This document shows positions 1 through 8,014 of a DNA stretch of 64,000 bases, piece after piece. Location of the stretch: NCBI RefSeq assembly GCF_042429435.1, contig NZ_JBHMAF010000073.1. One strand, given 5' to 3'. The DNA is from Ectobacillus funiculus (GTDB lineage Bacteria; Bacillota; Bacilli; Bacillales; Bacillaceae_G). The translations under genes were made by a program, and so were the position numbers. The notes beneath the pieces were generated by a model. It ran no database searches and had not been told where the DNA came from. It saw only the letters and a program-made list of their open reading frames with translations. The number at the start of each line of letters is the position of its first letter. Within the stretch, counting starts at the first letter, position 1.

Positions 1-301
1 TATACAGCTCTTCGGCACGGTCTAATATGCCAATCTCAAAATAGCTATCAGCGATATTTTTTATTGCCCACGGCTGCAATTCATTTTCGACCTTTTCCCA
101 TTTAAAAATAGCTGCTTCTAAATCCTTGCTGTGGTAATAGATCTCGCCTTGCGCAAAACGAATATAAGACAAATCAGCGGTCTCACTGCTTTCCTCTGTC
201 CGGTACAACGCTCCAAGTACTTCAATCGGCTGTCTCGTTTCATTTTCTATTAAAAAGGTTTCATAGTATGACTTGTTAATAAACTGCTTCTCGACTGTCA
301 T
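1..301 (-). CDS. N-terminal part of a possible TPR-type helical repeat protein (runs off the window)
   Basis: An open frame starts at an ATG (299-301) behind a clear GGAGG ribosome binding site and stays open to the left edge, so only the first 100 codons are visible. The translation begins MTVEKQFINKSYYETFLIEN and is helical and rich in Tyr, Ala and Glu. Stretches such as LSYIRFAQGEIYYHSKDLEAA and IADSYFEIGILDRAEELY have the small/aromatic spacing of tetratricopeptide-like repeats. No signal peptide or membrane segment is seen. TPR scaffolds bind proteins, but the partner and role cannot be read here. Some Bacillus proteins with similar N-termini may be larger multidomain proteins, which cannot be judged without the rest. 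The start is well supported; the function is not. Confidence 0.6.
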   Translation of the reverse strand, partial: MTVEKQFINKSYYETFLIENETRQPIEVLGALYRTEESSETADLSYIRFAQGEIYYHSKDLEAAIFKWEKVENELQPWAIKNIADSYFEIGILDRAEELY

Positions 302-490
302 GGTTTTCCTCCGATATACAGTAAATTCATTAAAAATAGGGACCAAAATTTGGACAACTGTCCTTTTTCAATCTCTTTATTTTATCATATTTTTTGTGTG
401 ACAAAGTTTTATTTAACTTTCATTTACATGACAATAAAGAGGTTTTATGTAAAAATTTTAACATGATTTCAAAGAAACTTTCAGTTTTTT
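302..490. other. AT-rich intergenic segment
   Basis: This is the 5' flank of the minus-strand TPR-like gene. It is very AT-rich and contains no credible coding frame. I see no strong promoter pair, terminator or operator. With the repeat copy at 491-605 and the terminator at 703-742 it makes up a gene-free stretch of about 500 bp. Confidence 0.5.
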
Positions 491-605
491 AAAGAAAACT
501 CGACGATTGGCGAAGACAGAAGCTTAGTTACACTTACACTGTATGCCTAAAATTTCTCACTACGTCGAATGGTCTCCTAGCTAAAAGTTTATACTTTCTT
601 TGTTA
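491..605 (+). repeat. Dispersed 134-bp repeat, copy 1 (degenerate, shortened)
   Basis: It starts AAAGAAAACTCG and carries GGCGAAGACAGAAGC, CCTAAAATTTC, CTACGTCGAAT and TTTATACTTTC in the family order. The left hairpin region is collapsed: the gap between the CTCG arm and GGCGAAGAC is shortened. It lies about 100 bp beyond the terminator of the methyltransferase gene and does not touch it. Confidence 0.8.
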
Positions 606-702
606 AAATGCAAGAACAATGACAAAGATCTATGAGTTTATTACAATCAAAACACTATATACATAATATAAAGATATAACTATAATAAAAACCGGACAAA
701 AA

Positions 703-742
703 CGAAAAAATTAGGCGAATCTGAATTATCAGTTCGCCAAAG
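703..742 (-). terminator. Intrinsic terminator of the methyltransferase gene
   Basis: Read on the minus strand, GGCGAA pairs with TTCGCC across an AT-rich loop, followed by the T-rich run TTTTTTCGTTTTTG. It begins about 65 bp past the stop of the gene at 807. Confidence 0.7.
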
Positions 743-806
743 ATAATACTTTCCCAAGCCCACAGGCTAGTCCGTTACAAGAAAATCCCTACATAAACTT
801 TTATTT

Positions 807-1646
807 TCAGAGACGCACCGGATTCCAATATATTAAAGCAGCATGAAACGGATATACATACTCATATGTACCGTCTTTTTCTAACACATATTTATTGATA
901 ACACTCTCCACCTCACGAGCGTTATAGTCCGTATCTAAAATCTTTGTAGTGTTGTCACGAAGCAATTTTTCATAAGAGGAATAGCTTTTTTTGCTTTGTA
1001 ATTTCACAATCTTGCAATTTGCTAAAATTCCAAGCTGATACAATACATTCAAAATATGAATATAATCCCGGCGTCTTAAATTGATTTTATATCCCATTTG
1101 CTGGAGCTCCATATAGTGAGGTTTTTCCGGCCCGGTTGTCATTCCTGCAATTACTAGACGATTTGCCGTCTCATTCATTTTTAATAATGCCTTCCCTATA
1201 TCATACATTCGATAGTAACAGTTAAATCCAAACACCACGTCATATGTTGCTCTTGCTTTTTCATTCTCCCACTTTTCATGAATCAGCTGCATGTTACCGA
1301 TACCTTTGTCAGCAGCTTGGGCTTCTAGAAATTGGACAATGCTTTTTGAACTGTCTATACATGTAAGCTTCTGAACTTGATCGGCGATTGCAAAGGTATA
1401 ATTTCCCCACCCAGGACCAATTTCCAATACGTGATCATCACTGTTTAAAAGCGTCAGAAGTTCCTGCTGCACGATTTTTGCGTATGGATCTGGTTTATGC
1501 CGTTCCTTTCTCTCCAGCATAGAAGACCAAAAATCCTCTTCAGCCTGGTCATCTTTTAATCGCTTCGGTATGTTTCCGTTATGATCTGTCATGGATTCCT
1601 TCCATAGCTCTATATAATCATAGGCTTTTTGTATTTCCATCTTCAT
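807..1646 (-). CDS. Class I SAM-dependent methyltransferase
   Basis: A 279-residue soluble protein. Motif I of the Rossmann-like SAM-binding fold is clear near residues 73-84 (VLEIGPGWGNYT), followed by the acidic ribose-binding strand end LTCIDSSKSIV and a post-motif YDVVFGFNCYYRMYDIG in the position of motifs II/III. The C-terminal 120 residues hold a substrate-recognition part that I cannot match to a known acceptor. Family knowledge gives transfer of a methyl group from S-adenosylmethionine; the substrate is unknown. The gene stands alone with its own terminator. An in-frame ATG two codons in (1640) is an alternative start; the GGAGAG upstream fits either. The fold is well supported, the role is not. 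Confidence 0.85.
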   Translation of the reverse strand: MKMEIQKAYDYIELWKESMTDHNGNIPKRLKDDQAEEDFWSSMLERKERHKPDPYAKIVQQELLTLLNSDDHVLEIGPGWGNYTFAIADQVQKLTCIDSSKSIVQFLEAQAADKGIGNMQLIHEKWENEKARATYDVVFGFNCYYRMYDIGKALLKMNETANRLVIAGMTTGPEKPHYMELQQMGYKINLRRRDYIHILNVLYQLGILANCKIVKLQSKKSYSSYEKLLRDNTTKILDTDYNAREVESVINKYVLEKDGTYEYVYPFHAALIYWNPVRL

Positions 1647-1923
1647 TCGTTTCTCTCCAGTCTGTATAATTCAAATATGCTTTCAAGCTGTTCTGGTTCA
1701 AACCTAAAAACAGCTAAGAATTATTTTATAGATGATAAAGAAAGTTTGATTATACTTGTAATTCTTAAAATTTGAAACTGAATTTTCAATATGACAGTAA
1801 TACAAAAAGCTATTCCTAAAATGAAATAATCCCCTGCTGCTCCATTTATAAACAGAACAACAAGGGATCTAAGTACACACCGTATGTTTCACCTATATGC
1901 TTTCCTTTCCACTGCATGAGGAC

Positions 1924-2139
1924 TCATGTCATGATAAAAATATCTTTCTTTTCTTCTTTCTTTTCTTCTTTCTTTTCTGCTTTCTTTTCCTCTTTCTTAT
2001 CCAATACTTCCCGCACTGCATCTTCCCACCAGTAAGGCTCATCCTGCTCTGGAATAACTGGTTGCACTGTCCTCAGTACCTTTACATCGGCCATTTCACA
2101 ACAGATTTCATATACTTCATCAAATTGAACGAGAGACAT
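1924..2139 (-). CDS. Small acidic protein with a Lys/Glu-rich tail, unknown function
   Basis: A 71-residue protein when begun at the ATG at 2139 (MSLVQFDEVYEICC), which sits 7 nt after a GGGAGGT ribosome binding site. Upstream in-frame starts at 2145 and 2157 are too close to, or before, that site. The N-terminal half looks folded and has two adjacent Cys and a PYWWEDAVREVLD segment. The last 20 residues are a Lys/Glu repeat (KKEEKKAEKKEEKKEEKK) encoded by a purine-rich DNA repeat, probably disordered or coiled-coil and prone to length change by slippage. A cre-like site lies about 90 bp upstream. I do not recognise the family. Confidence 0.6.
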   Translation of the reverse strand: MSLVQFDEVYEICCEMADVKVLRTVQPVIPEQDEPYWWEDAVREVLDKKEEKKAEKKEEKKEEKKDIFIMT

Positions 2140-2228
2140 TTCCATTACCTCCCTCAAATTAAGTTATTTCTTACAGCCTTATTATATATCCATTTTTTTC
2201 AAAACACCACACCTAATCGCACTTAAAT

Positions 2229-2242
2229 TGTGACCGCTTACA
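2229..2242 (-). promoter_or_regulatory. cre-like site (CcpA operator)
   Basis: On the minus strand the sequence is TGTAAGCGGTCACA, which fits the catabolite-responsive element consensus TGNAANCGNTNNCA at every fixed position. It lies about 90 bp upstream of the small Lys/Glu-rich gene, so CcpA control of that gene is plausible. Inference only. Confidence 0.5.
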
Positions 2243-2304
2243 TATTTTTGTTGAAAATTTTACTCATATCGTCACCTTTTGCAATAAAAACTACGTAATT
2301 TGTT

Positions 2305-2440
2305 GAAGAAAACTCGCCGATTGGCAAGCCCTGCCCTTGGGTGAAGACAGAGGCGCAGCCCTACTTATACTGTATTCCTAAAATTTCCGGCTACGTCGAG
2401 TTGGCTTCCGTCCAGAAATTTATACTTTCCTACAGTGTAA
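2305..2440 (+). repeat. Dispersed 134-bp repeat, copy 2 (full length)
   Basis: A near-complete copy from GAAGAAAACTCGCC to CTACAGTGTAA. The first hairpin has one changed base (GGCAAG instead of GGCGAG). The second hairpin, GCCC...GGGT, is retained with a wobble pair. It lies 100 bp from the DUF1904 terminator. Confidence 0.9.
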
Positions 2441-2540
2441 CAAAAGGTAAAAATAACTGCTTCATACCCATAGTGTATTTCTATGATTTATCCATACATC
2501 GAATTCCTTCTTGGCTCAAATTTTATAGCTTTTCAAATAA

Positions 2541-2590
2541 AAAAAGAAAACAGAAGCCTTTCAAATATACACGACTGGCTTCCGTTTCTC
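2541..2590 (-). terminator. Intrinsic terminator of the DUF1904 gene
   Basis: On the minus strand, ACGGAAGCC pairs with GGCTTCTGT across a loop of about 18 nt, followed by TTTTCTTTTTTTATTTG. It lies just past the stop at 2600. Confidence 0.75.
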
Positions 2591-2599
2591 ACAAATACT

Positions 2600-2932
2600 C
2601 TATTCGTCACATCTGCTTCCATTTATGTAATAAGCGGACTCTGCCAATGAAATAAATGTAACCTCTACCTCTTGAATACCTGTCCCCATTATATACTTTG
2701 TAATAGCTTGGGCGAATTTATCACGGATTTCTTGTCCACGCTCAAACCATTTCACCTCAATTAGAGGAAACGATGGTACTTCTTCTCCGTCAAAGATAAA
2801 AACAGATTGTGGTACTTCGAATGTGAAATTATCTGTTCCACAATCGCAAATAGCTGCAAGCTCTTCCACTAAAGGCTTGCTGATTTCCTTTGTTTGTTCA
2901 AGTGTAATTCCCCGAATAACAATATGCGGCAA
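2600..2932 (-). CDS. DUF1904 family protein
   Basis: A 110-residue protein beginning MPHIVIRGITLEQTKEISKP, with a central NFTFEVPQSVFIFDG and a C-terminal QEVEVTFISLAESAYYINGS. These match the DUF1904 family, a small domain with tautomerase/MIF-like architecture whose biochemical role is not established. The start codon is TTG (2930-2932), chosen because GGGAG lies 8-9 nt upstream and because family members begin at this MPH. It is a single gene with its own terminator. Confidence 0.85.
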   Translation of the reverse strand: MPHIVIRGITLEQTKEISKPLVEELAAICDCGTDNFTFEVPQSVFIFDGEEVPSFPLIEVKWFERGQEIRDKFAQAITKYIMGTGIQEVEVTFISLAESAYYINGSRCDE

Positions 2933-3034
2933 AATGACTTCTCCCTTCTTTGCTTGGTCATCTTTATTATACTCATTTAGGGACTCGTTTTGCTGCTATA
3001 TTTTGCCCTTTTTAGTGAAGTTGACTCTTACCTG

Positions 3035-3432
3035 TTACACCTGCTCCTTCTTCCGTTCAAGCTGCTCTTTTCGTTTTTTCAGCTCCTCAAAATGAGCCAT
3101 ACCGATGTTTTTTGAACCGAGCTGCGCACCAGAATCACCATAGAACCCATGAAAGTCAGAACTGCCTGTTTGAACAAGACCATATCGCTCGGCTAACTCT
3201 CGTGCCCTCATTTCGTGTTCTTCATTATACAGCGGATGCTTCACTTCAATTCCTTTGGGTCGAGTCCAGCTGCCACCCACCCCGTAACTGCCTCAAAGTT
3301 ATTGAATTGACCAGGGTGAGCCAGGACCGGAACACCTCCTGCCTTCCGAATAACACGTATTGCATCAAACACATCGATATACTGAATTGGCACGTATGCA
3401 ATACCTTGCGGATATAAGTTTGTTCCTCTTTC
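3035..3432 (-). pseudogene. Remnant of a PHP-domain phosphoesterase (N-terminus lost, frameshifted)
   Basis: Two minus-strand frames together spell the C-terminal half of a PHP phosphoesterase. The upstream part (3432 to about 3255) reads TNLYPQGIAYVPIQYID and then GGVPVLAHPGQF. The downstream part (about 3253 to 3035) reads GIEVKHPLYNEEHEMRAREL and then VQTGSSDFHGFYGDSG. The join near 3251-3262 needs a single-base frameshift, apparently one lost A in an A-run. A TAA directly precedes the first part, and the N-terminal metal-binding HxH region is absent. The conserved AHPGQF and SDFHG metal ligands remain, showing the decay is recent. No function is expected. Confidence 0.8.
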
Positions 3433-3442
3433 TTAAAGTACA

Positions 3443-3480
3443 AAAAAAGGGACGCAAACATATACAACGCCTGCGTTCCT
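3443..3480 (-). terminator. Intrinsic terminator of the M20 deacylase gene
   Basis: Minus-strand GGAACGCA pairs with TGCGTCCC (one mismatch) and is followed by a run of seven T. It lies 12 bp past the stop at 3493. Confidence 0.75.
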
Positions 3481-3492
3481 TCCTTTTATCTC

Positions 3493-4776
3493 TTATTCAG
3501 CTTTACTCGTATGACACCATTCATAAATAAATGTAAGGATTACCTTCGTAAACTCAACAAGCTGCTTTACCGCTACCCTTTCATTCACAGAGTGCGCTTC
3601 CTGCAGCGTTCCTGGCCCATAAATAGCCGCTGGAATTTGAAACTCACTAAACCACCCTCCGTCTGTAACCGTTGGGGACATATCAATCGTTGCCTGGCGA
3701 TGAAGTGTTCTTTCATGGAGCGAGAATAATGTTTGTACGGCTGCATGATTCTGGTCTACTTCTAAAGACGGGAAGATTTCCCCTCGATCAATAATCATAG
3801 ATTCACCGCCCCATTGAAATTGCGGAGGATTCTCCCGTAGCCATGGGTCGGCATCTGCAATTTTACGGATAAAGCTCTCGATTTCTTGTGCTACCTGATG
3901 ATGTGTTTCATTTGGATAGAAATGCACAGTAATCCAAAGACGGCATTCGTCCGCAATAAAGGCTGCGTGGCGCCCTCCTTCAATCACTGCAGGGTTAATT
4001 GTTGTCATTCCCGGCGGATACCCTTCATAGGTTTTCATCACTGCCCAATGTCTTTCAAGCTCCTGAAGACCTTGAATAATTTTCATCATCTTCTCAATGG
4101 CGCTTGCTCCAAACAATCGCCCTCCTGCATGAAGCATTTGGCGTCTCGTTGCATCATGAAAGGTTTGCGGACTTTTGACTGTGATCCACCCTGTAATAAC
4201 CCCGCCTTGCCCTTGAATATGCAAATCACTTGTATCAACAACTAAGGCAAAATCAGCATTATAGCCGCGCTTGCAACATTGGAGCGTCCCTGCCTCTCCA
4301 ACCTCTTCACCGATTACAGATTCAAAAATTAAATCCCCCGGCAGTTCAATCCCTGCCTCATGAAGCAGCTGAATCGCAAACAAAGCCCCTGCAATCCCCC
4401 CCTTCATATCCGCAGCGCCCCGACCGACTACATATCCATCCTCTACAAACGGGGCAAACGGACCTGTTTTCCACGGTTCATCCTCGGATACCTCGGCAAC
4501 ATCTACATGTCCATTAATAATAAGGCTTTTATGTTGCGCTGATTCCTTCCCTTTCTTTACACCCACTACATTTGGGTCTCCTGGATATACATCCCATTGA
4601 TCAATAGAAAAGCCGCATTTTTGTAGAAACTCCCCTACAAATTCCTGAATATCGCTCGTATTCCGTGCTGGCGGAGCAGGAGTTTCAAATTCAATCAGCT
4701 TTTTGGTCAACTCAATAAGCTCTTCCTTTCGTGCGTCAATTTGCTGTAATAGTACTGAGATCTGTTCGTTCACCAC
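3493..4776 (-). CDS. M20 family metallo-deacylase, probably formylaminopyrimidine deformylase-like (YlmB/YodQ group)
   Basis: A 427-residue soluble enzyme of the ArgE/DapE family. Metal-site motifs are present in order: NGHVDVAEV (His and the following Asp, near residue 89), GRGAADMKGG (bridging Asp), IGEEVGEAG (catalytic Glu pair) and, near the C-terminus, PGTLQEAHSVNE (His ligand). The central dimerisation domain contains GGVITGWITVK. The FETPAPPARNT and WDVYPGDPNVVG segments resemble the Bacillus YlmB group, which deformylates N-formyl-aminomethyl-pyrimidine in thiamine salvage. No thiamine genes are adjacent, so the exact substrate is inferred. The gene is monocistronic with its own terminator. 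The M20 assignment is firm; the YlmB-type role is moderate. Confidence 0.85.
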   Translation of the reverse strand: MVNEQISVLLQQIDARKEELIELTKKLIEFETPAPPARNTSDIQEFVGEFLQKCGFSIDQWDVYPGDPNVVGVKKGKESAQHKSLIINGHVDVAEVSEDEPWKTGPFAPFVEDGYVVGRGAADMKGGIAGALFAIQLLHEAGIELPGDLIFESVIGEEVGEAGTLQCCKRGYNADFALVVDTSDLHIQGQGGVITGWITVKSPQTFHDATRRQMLHAGGRLFGASAIEKMMKIIQGLQELERHWAVMKTYEGYPPGMTTINPAVIEGGRHAAFIADECRLWITVHFYPNETHHQVAQEIESFIRKIADADPWLRENPPQFQWGGESMIIDRGEIFPSLEVDQNHAAVQTLFSLHERTLHRQATIDMSPTVTDGGWFSEFQIPAAIYGPGTLQEAHSVNERVAVKQLVEFTKVILTFIYEWCHTSKAE

Positions 4777-4792
4777 TTAACTCTTCCTCTCC

Positions 4793-4862
4793 TTATACTG
4801 TATTCCTAAAATTTCTCGCTACATCGGATTGTCTTCCAGCTAGAAATTTATACTTAAAGTGA
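4793..4862 (+). repeat. Dispersed 134-bp repeat, copy 3 (right half only)
   Basis: Only the right part is present, from TTATACTGTATTCC through CTACATCGGAT and AGAAATTTATAC. Its right end abuts the terminator at 4866-4913 of the HAD gene. Confidence 0.85.
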
Positions 4863-4865
4863 AAG

Positions 4866-4913
4866 AAAAGCAGAGGATATAGAACGTTTTGGCGTTCTAG
4901 CCTCTGCTTTTTA
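4866..4913 (-). terminator. Bidirectional intrinsic terminator
   Basis: The stem AAAAGCAGAGG / CCTCTGCTTTTT has an inner stem AACG/CGTT. On the minus strand it lies downstream of the HAD phosphatase gene. Confidence 0.85.
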
Positions 4914-5048
4914 TATGAGCAATACAATAGGCTACAGTTGATTAAACACCCATTGGGTCAATCCCCTTCAACAGCAGTAAATAGAAACTCTTGTTAACAT
5001 ACTTTGAAAACTATTTATAGGGTTAACAGTCTATAATCCTTCTACTCT

Positions 5049-5828
5049 CTAGATAAGCCCAAGCTTCTCCAATCCATGCTTTACGCCATCTTCCTCTGCG
5101 GTAATTGTAACCATATCAGCATGGCCCTGCACTTCAGAAATCGCATTACCCATTGCTACTCCCATACCAACCATGGAGAGCATTTCAACATCATTCAAAC
5201 CGTCTCCAAAAGCAACAGCCTCTTCCTGAGAGACCCCTAATTGCTCTAGAACCTTTAGAATCCCGGTTGCTTTTGTTGTATTCGCACAATTCACATCGCA
5301 TGTACGCATCCCTGGGCTGCTCCATCTTCTAAAATATAGCTCTGGGATACTTTTTTGATACCCCTGCTCCTCCTCTGCTTCACAGTGAAGAAACAATTGA
5401 TAAATATTCTCCTCTTTCCAAAATGCAGGTGCCTCCTGCAATCCCGATACATCTTGACGAAATGCCTCCTTGACATAAGGATGCTCTATTTCTGTTACCC
5501 TTAGATCTGCTCCTCCAAGGTATGTTAATGGATGCTTATAATCATTCGTTCGAATATGAAGCTTCTCTAGTACATGCTTCTCAATCGGTTTTCGATGGAT
5601 AATTTCTCCCCTATGATATACATAAGATCCGTTAAAGAAAATCATCGACTGTACATCTAAATCATGAATAACAGGCTTTGCAAAATAAGGTGCTCGTCCC
5701 GTTGCGATCACGACATGGATATTATTCTCCTGAAGTCGTCGCACTGCCTGCTTTGTTGCATTCGTTACACTCTTTCCATGTGGCAAAATCGTGCCGTCAA
5801 TATCTAAGAAAACAACTTTGTACTTCAT
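5049..5828 (-). CDS. Cof-type HAD-IIB phosphatase (YkrA-like)
   Basis: A 259-residue soluble hydrolase when begun at ATG 5828 (MKYKVVFLDIDGT); an in-frame TTG at 5834 sits too near the GGGGGG ribosome binding site. HAD motifs are all present: motif I FLDIDGT with the nucleophilic Asp, motif II VVIATGR, the cap segment, a Lys before motif IV, and AFGDGLNDVEMLSMVG binding Mg2+. The length and the IIB cap match Bacillus YkrA/YwpJ-type enzymes that dephosphorylate sugar phosphates or related metabolites. The physiological substrate is unknown. The gene is isolated, with the terminator 135 bp downstream. Confidence 0.85.
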   Translation of the reverse strand: MKYKVVFLDIDGTILPHGKSVTNATKQAVRRLQENNIHVVIATGRAPYFAKPVIHDLDVQSMIFFNGSYVYHRGEIIHRKPIEKHVLEKLHIRTNDYKHPLTYLGGADLRVTEIEHPYVKEAFRQDVSGLQEAPAFWKEENIYQLFLHCEAEEEQGYQKSIPELYFRRWSSPGMRTCDVNCANTTKATGILKVLEQLGVSQEEAVAFGDGLNDVEMLSMVGMGVAMGNAISEVQGHADMVTITAEEDGVKHGLEKLGLI

Positions 5829-5839
5829 TATCAAATTTC

Positions 5840-6290
5840 CCCCCGTGCCTAGACAAGAAACATTCTGTCTCGATAGATATAGTAATTCTTTCTAGTACAT
5901 CAAAACATTTTATCTCATGCAGGCTCCCGGCAAACTATGAGATGGTAGTCTACAAACATAAAACACCTTCTATTGTAGCACGTTCATTCGTTTGCAGAAG
6001 TAAAAAGTTCTTTCTCCCATTCCTTCCTTGGGCTTCGTTCCAGAATCTAAAGCCCTACTTTCATTATATAGGAAAAATTATATAAGCTATGTTTAATTTT
6101 TGTAAAATATATAAAACCCCATATTTTACTTATTTATCCACCAAAGAAATCTTCTTCTTAGTGATATAGATTAAAAATAAGCTCCTATTATTTGGCTGTA
6201 TTCTATCTCATCTTAACTTCTTTTTACTTACAAACCAATTAAAAACAGGCTATCCATTATCCGGTAAAATATTCTGAAAATTTTAAAAAA
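5840..6290. other. Non-coding AT-rich stretch
   Basis: About 450 bp between the HAD gene and the promoter of the first 33-residue microprotein. It lacks codon-like structure and ribosome binding sites on either strand. A longer plus-strand frame crossing it (5678-6085) runs antisense into the HAD gene and is not credible. No operator or RNA motif was recognised. Confidence 0.45.
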
Positions 6291-6294
6291 TAAC

Positions 6295-6356
6295 TTGTCA
6301 AACAGGCTACTTTATGTAAAAATAGAGATACAGAAGTTCACAATTCTGTCACATTT
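6295..6356 (+). promoter_or_regulatory. Promoter and conserved control block of microprotein A
   Basis: TTGTCA (6295-6300), a 16-bp spacer and TAAAAA (6317-6322) form a SigA-like promoter within the block TTATGTAAAAATAGA. A second conserved block, AGTTCACAATTCTGTCACAT (6335-6354), follows. On the other strand it reads as TGTGAC and TGTGAA direct repeats 11 bp apart. The same layout precedes the paralogous microprotein at 11521. Confidence 0.55.
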
Positions 6357-6397
6357 AAAAAATGTGCTAACTGATAACGAGAGAGGAGTTTGATAGT

Positions 6398-6499
6398 ATG
6401 CTAGAATTCTTAGTAGGAATGGCACTTTTTTCTCCGTTTTTCTTGTTACCAATTGTGTTAAGACAATACTTTAAAAGCTCTTCATTAGATGTTGCGTGA
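6398..6499 (+). CDS. 33-residue hydrophobic microprotein A
   Basis: ATG (6398) follows GAGAGGAG with 8 nt spacing and encodes MLEFLVGMALFSPFFLLPIV, then LRQYFKSSSLDVA and TGA. One hydrophobic helix of about 20 residues would span a membrane, with a short polar tail. A second gene at 11521-11622 encodes a protein of the same length with the shared cores MLEF and GMALFSPFF and the LP pair, and both share upstream control sequences. Conservation at protein, promoter and ribosome-binding-site level shows it is a real gene family. A terminator follows 35 bp after the stop. Function is unknown; single-span microproteins often act as small subunits or regulators of membrane complexes. Confidence 0.75.
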   Translation: MLEFLVGMALFSPFFLLPIVLRQYFKSSSLDVA

Positions 6500-6534
6500 A
6501 AATATAAATGTAAGCACTTACAACAACCAAATGT

Positions 6535-6571
6535 AAGCCATGTGATTGATTCGCATGGCTTTTTGTTTTAT
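6535..6571 (+). terminator. Terminator of microprotein A
   Basis: AAGCCATG pairs with CATGGCTT around TGATTGATTCG and is followed by TTTGTTTT. Confidence 0.85.
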
Positions 6572-6980
6572 CCTTTTCCGATAGAGGACTCCCTCTGCAA
6601 GCATGGCATGGGCGTAACTCGGTGGCAAGTAAGAAAGAAATGTCGTTTAGACGATCATCCATAATACCGTCATATGAACATCCATCACTTAGATAAAATC
6701 ACCAAAATCAACCAGAAAGAAGAGGGAGAGAATAAAGAAGTGATTTTCCTATCGAATCTATAAACAAGCTACTACCTCTCGTGATTTGAATCAGGAACTT
6801 TCTCGTTCTCTCCGTCTCTACAACGGAGCGATACACATCGATTACATTATTTTTCATTTCATCCGTTAAACAGTTCATAGTTATATTTGTATACATTTTT
6901 ATATTATTGTTTTTCTAGAGCCCCTCCATTTTTCTTGGAAGGGGCCGCTTATACTTCTTTATCTTACGAAAGAAGGCATA
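6572..6980. other. Intergenic stretch with one GC-rich hairpin
   Basis: About 400 bp between the microprotein terminator and the lysophospholipase gene. A hairpin GCCCCTCC / GGAAGGGGC lies at 6920-6945, downstream of the minus-strand hydrolase gene. It lacks a clean T-run on the minus side, so it is only a possible terminator. A 62-codon minus-strand frame (6708-6896) has no ribosome binding site and is not called. Confidence 0.4.
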
Positions 6981-7913
6981 TCATCTCTCCTCCAGCCACC
7001 TCACAATATCGCTATATACCTCCTTCTGATTGATCTCATGCAGCATTTCATGGCGACCATCCTTATAAAATATGTATGATACATCATGCACTCCAGCCGC
7101 TCGAAATGCTTCGTATGCTTGCAGGACACCCTTTGTATTTCCACCTACAGGATCTTTGTCCCCAGATATAAACAAAATCGGTAAGTCCTTTGGTACCTTT
7201 GCAATGTTCTCTTCCTTTTGAATCATTTCACTTCCCGTATATAAATCGTAAAAGAATCTACCTGTAAAAATACCGCCGCATAGCGGGTCTGCGATATACT
7301 TGTCTACGTCCTTCTCATTACGGGTTAGCCAATCGAACGGAGTACGGGTCGGTCGGAATGGCTTATTGAATTTTCCAAATGACAGATTGTTTAAAAATAA
7401 GCTTGGTGTTTTTCTACCTTTTGCCTTCATTTCTAAACGAGCGAGCAGTTTACCGATCTTCAGAAGTGGAATCGCATTATCTCCCGTCCCTGATAGAATC
7501 ATCCCATGCAGTTCCCTTCCGTACAACTGCGCGTACCGCCTTATAAGAAATGAACCCATACTGTGACCGAATAATACTACAGGGGTGCCTGGGTATTCCT
7601 TCTTAATCTGCTGCGTTACGAGATATAAGTCCTCGACAACTTTCCCAAAACCATTTTCATCTGCAAAATATCCTCTATCCTCCTTTTTTTCTGCCGTATA
7701 CCCATGACCTCGATGATCATTGCCATATACAAAAATTCCTTCGCCAACGAGCATTTGTGCAAATGCAGCATAACGGCGAATATGTTCCGCCATACCATGG
7801 GAAATTTGTAAAATCATTCTTGGCTGCCTTGTTTCATCTATCCATTTTATACAAGATAGTTCTACACCGTCTGATGCTTGTACCGTAAAAGCTGTCTCCA
7901 TCTCTGCATCCAT
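6981..7913 (-). CDS. Alpha/beta hydrolase, lysophospholipase / monoacylglycerol lipase type
   Basis: A 310-residue serine hydrolase. ISHGMAEHIRRYAAFAQML is the typical oxyanion and HG..EH motif of the lysophospholipase family (Hydrolase_4). YGNDHRGHGYT follows, and VVLFGHSMGSFLIRRYAQ carries the nucleophile elbow G-H-S-M-G near residue 115. FISGDKDPVGG supplies the Asp and YKDGRHEMLHE the catalytic His. No signal peptide is present, so it acts in the cytoplasm, probably on lysophospholipids or monoglycerides; the true substrate is unknown. The start may be M1 (7913), very close to GGAAAGG, or M5 (7901). It stands alone on the minus strand. Confidence 0.87.
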   Translation of the reverse strand: MDAEMETAFTVQASDGVELSCIKWIDETRQPRMILQISHGMAEHIRRYAAFAQMLVGEGIFVYGNDHRGHGYTAEKKEDRGYFADENGFGKVVEDLYLVTQQIKKEYPGTPVVLFGHSMGSFLIRRYAQLYGRELHGMILSGTGDNAIPLLKIGKLLARLEMKAKGRKTPSLFLNNLSFGKFNKPFRPTRTPFDWLTRNEKDVDKYIADPLCGGIFTGRFFYDLYTGSEMIQKEENIAKVPKDLPILFISGDKDPVGGNTKGVLQAYEAFRAAGVHDVSYIFYKDGRHEMLHEINQKEVYSDIVRWLEER

Positions 7914-8014
7914 ACCTTTCCGTATATCTTCATCTAATGTAACAGGAAATATGTGCTTATCCTGATTATTATGTTGCTTTCTAAAATGTTTTTACATAAA
8001 ATATAGCAAAAAAT

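Noticed and set aside
1897..2226. 109-codon plus-strand ORF rich in Phe
   Set aside because: It is antisense to the Lys/Glu-tailed gene; the Phe run is the complement of the Lys/Glu codons.
2341..2655. 104-codon plus-strand ORF
   Set aside because: Its first half is a translation of repeat copy 2 and it then runs antisense into the DUF1904 gene. It is a by-product of the repeat.
5678..6085. 135-codon plus-strand ORF
   Set aside because: It begins antisense to the HAD phosphatase gene and continues into AT-rich DNA. Composition is not protein-like.
6471..6662. 63-codon minus-strand ORF
   Set aside because: It overlaps the end and the terminator of microprotein A on the opposite strand and lacks a ribosome binding site.
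6708..6896. 62-codon minus-strand ORF
   Set aside because: No ribosome binding site, no recognisable pattern and no supporting paralogue. Could be revisited if homologues exist.
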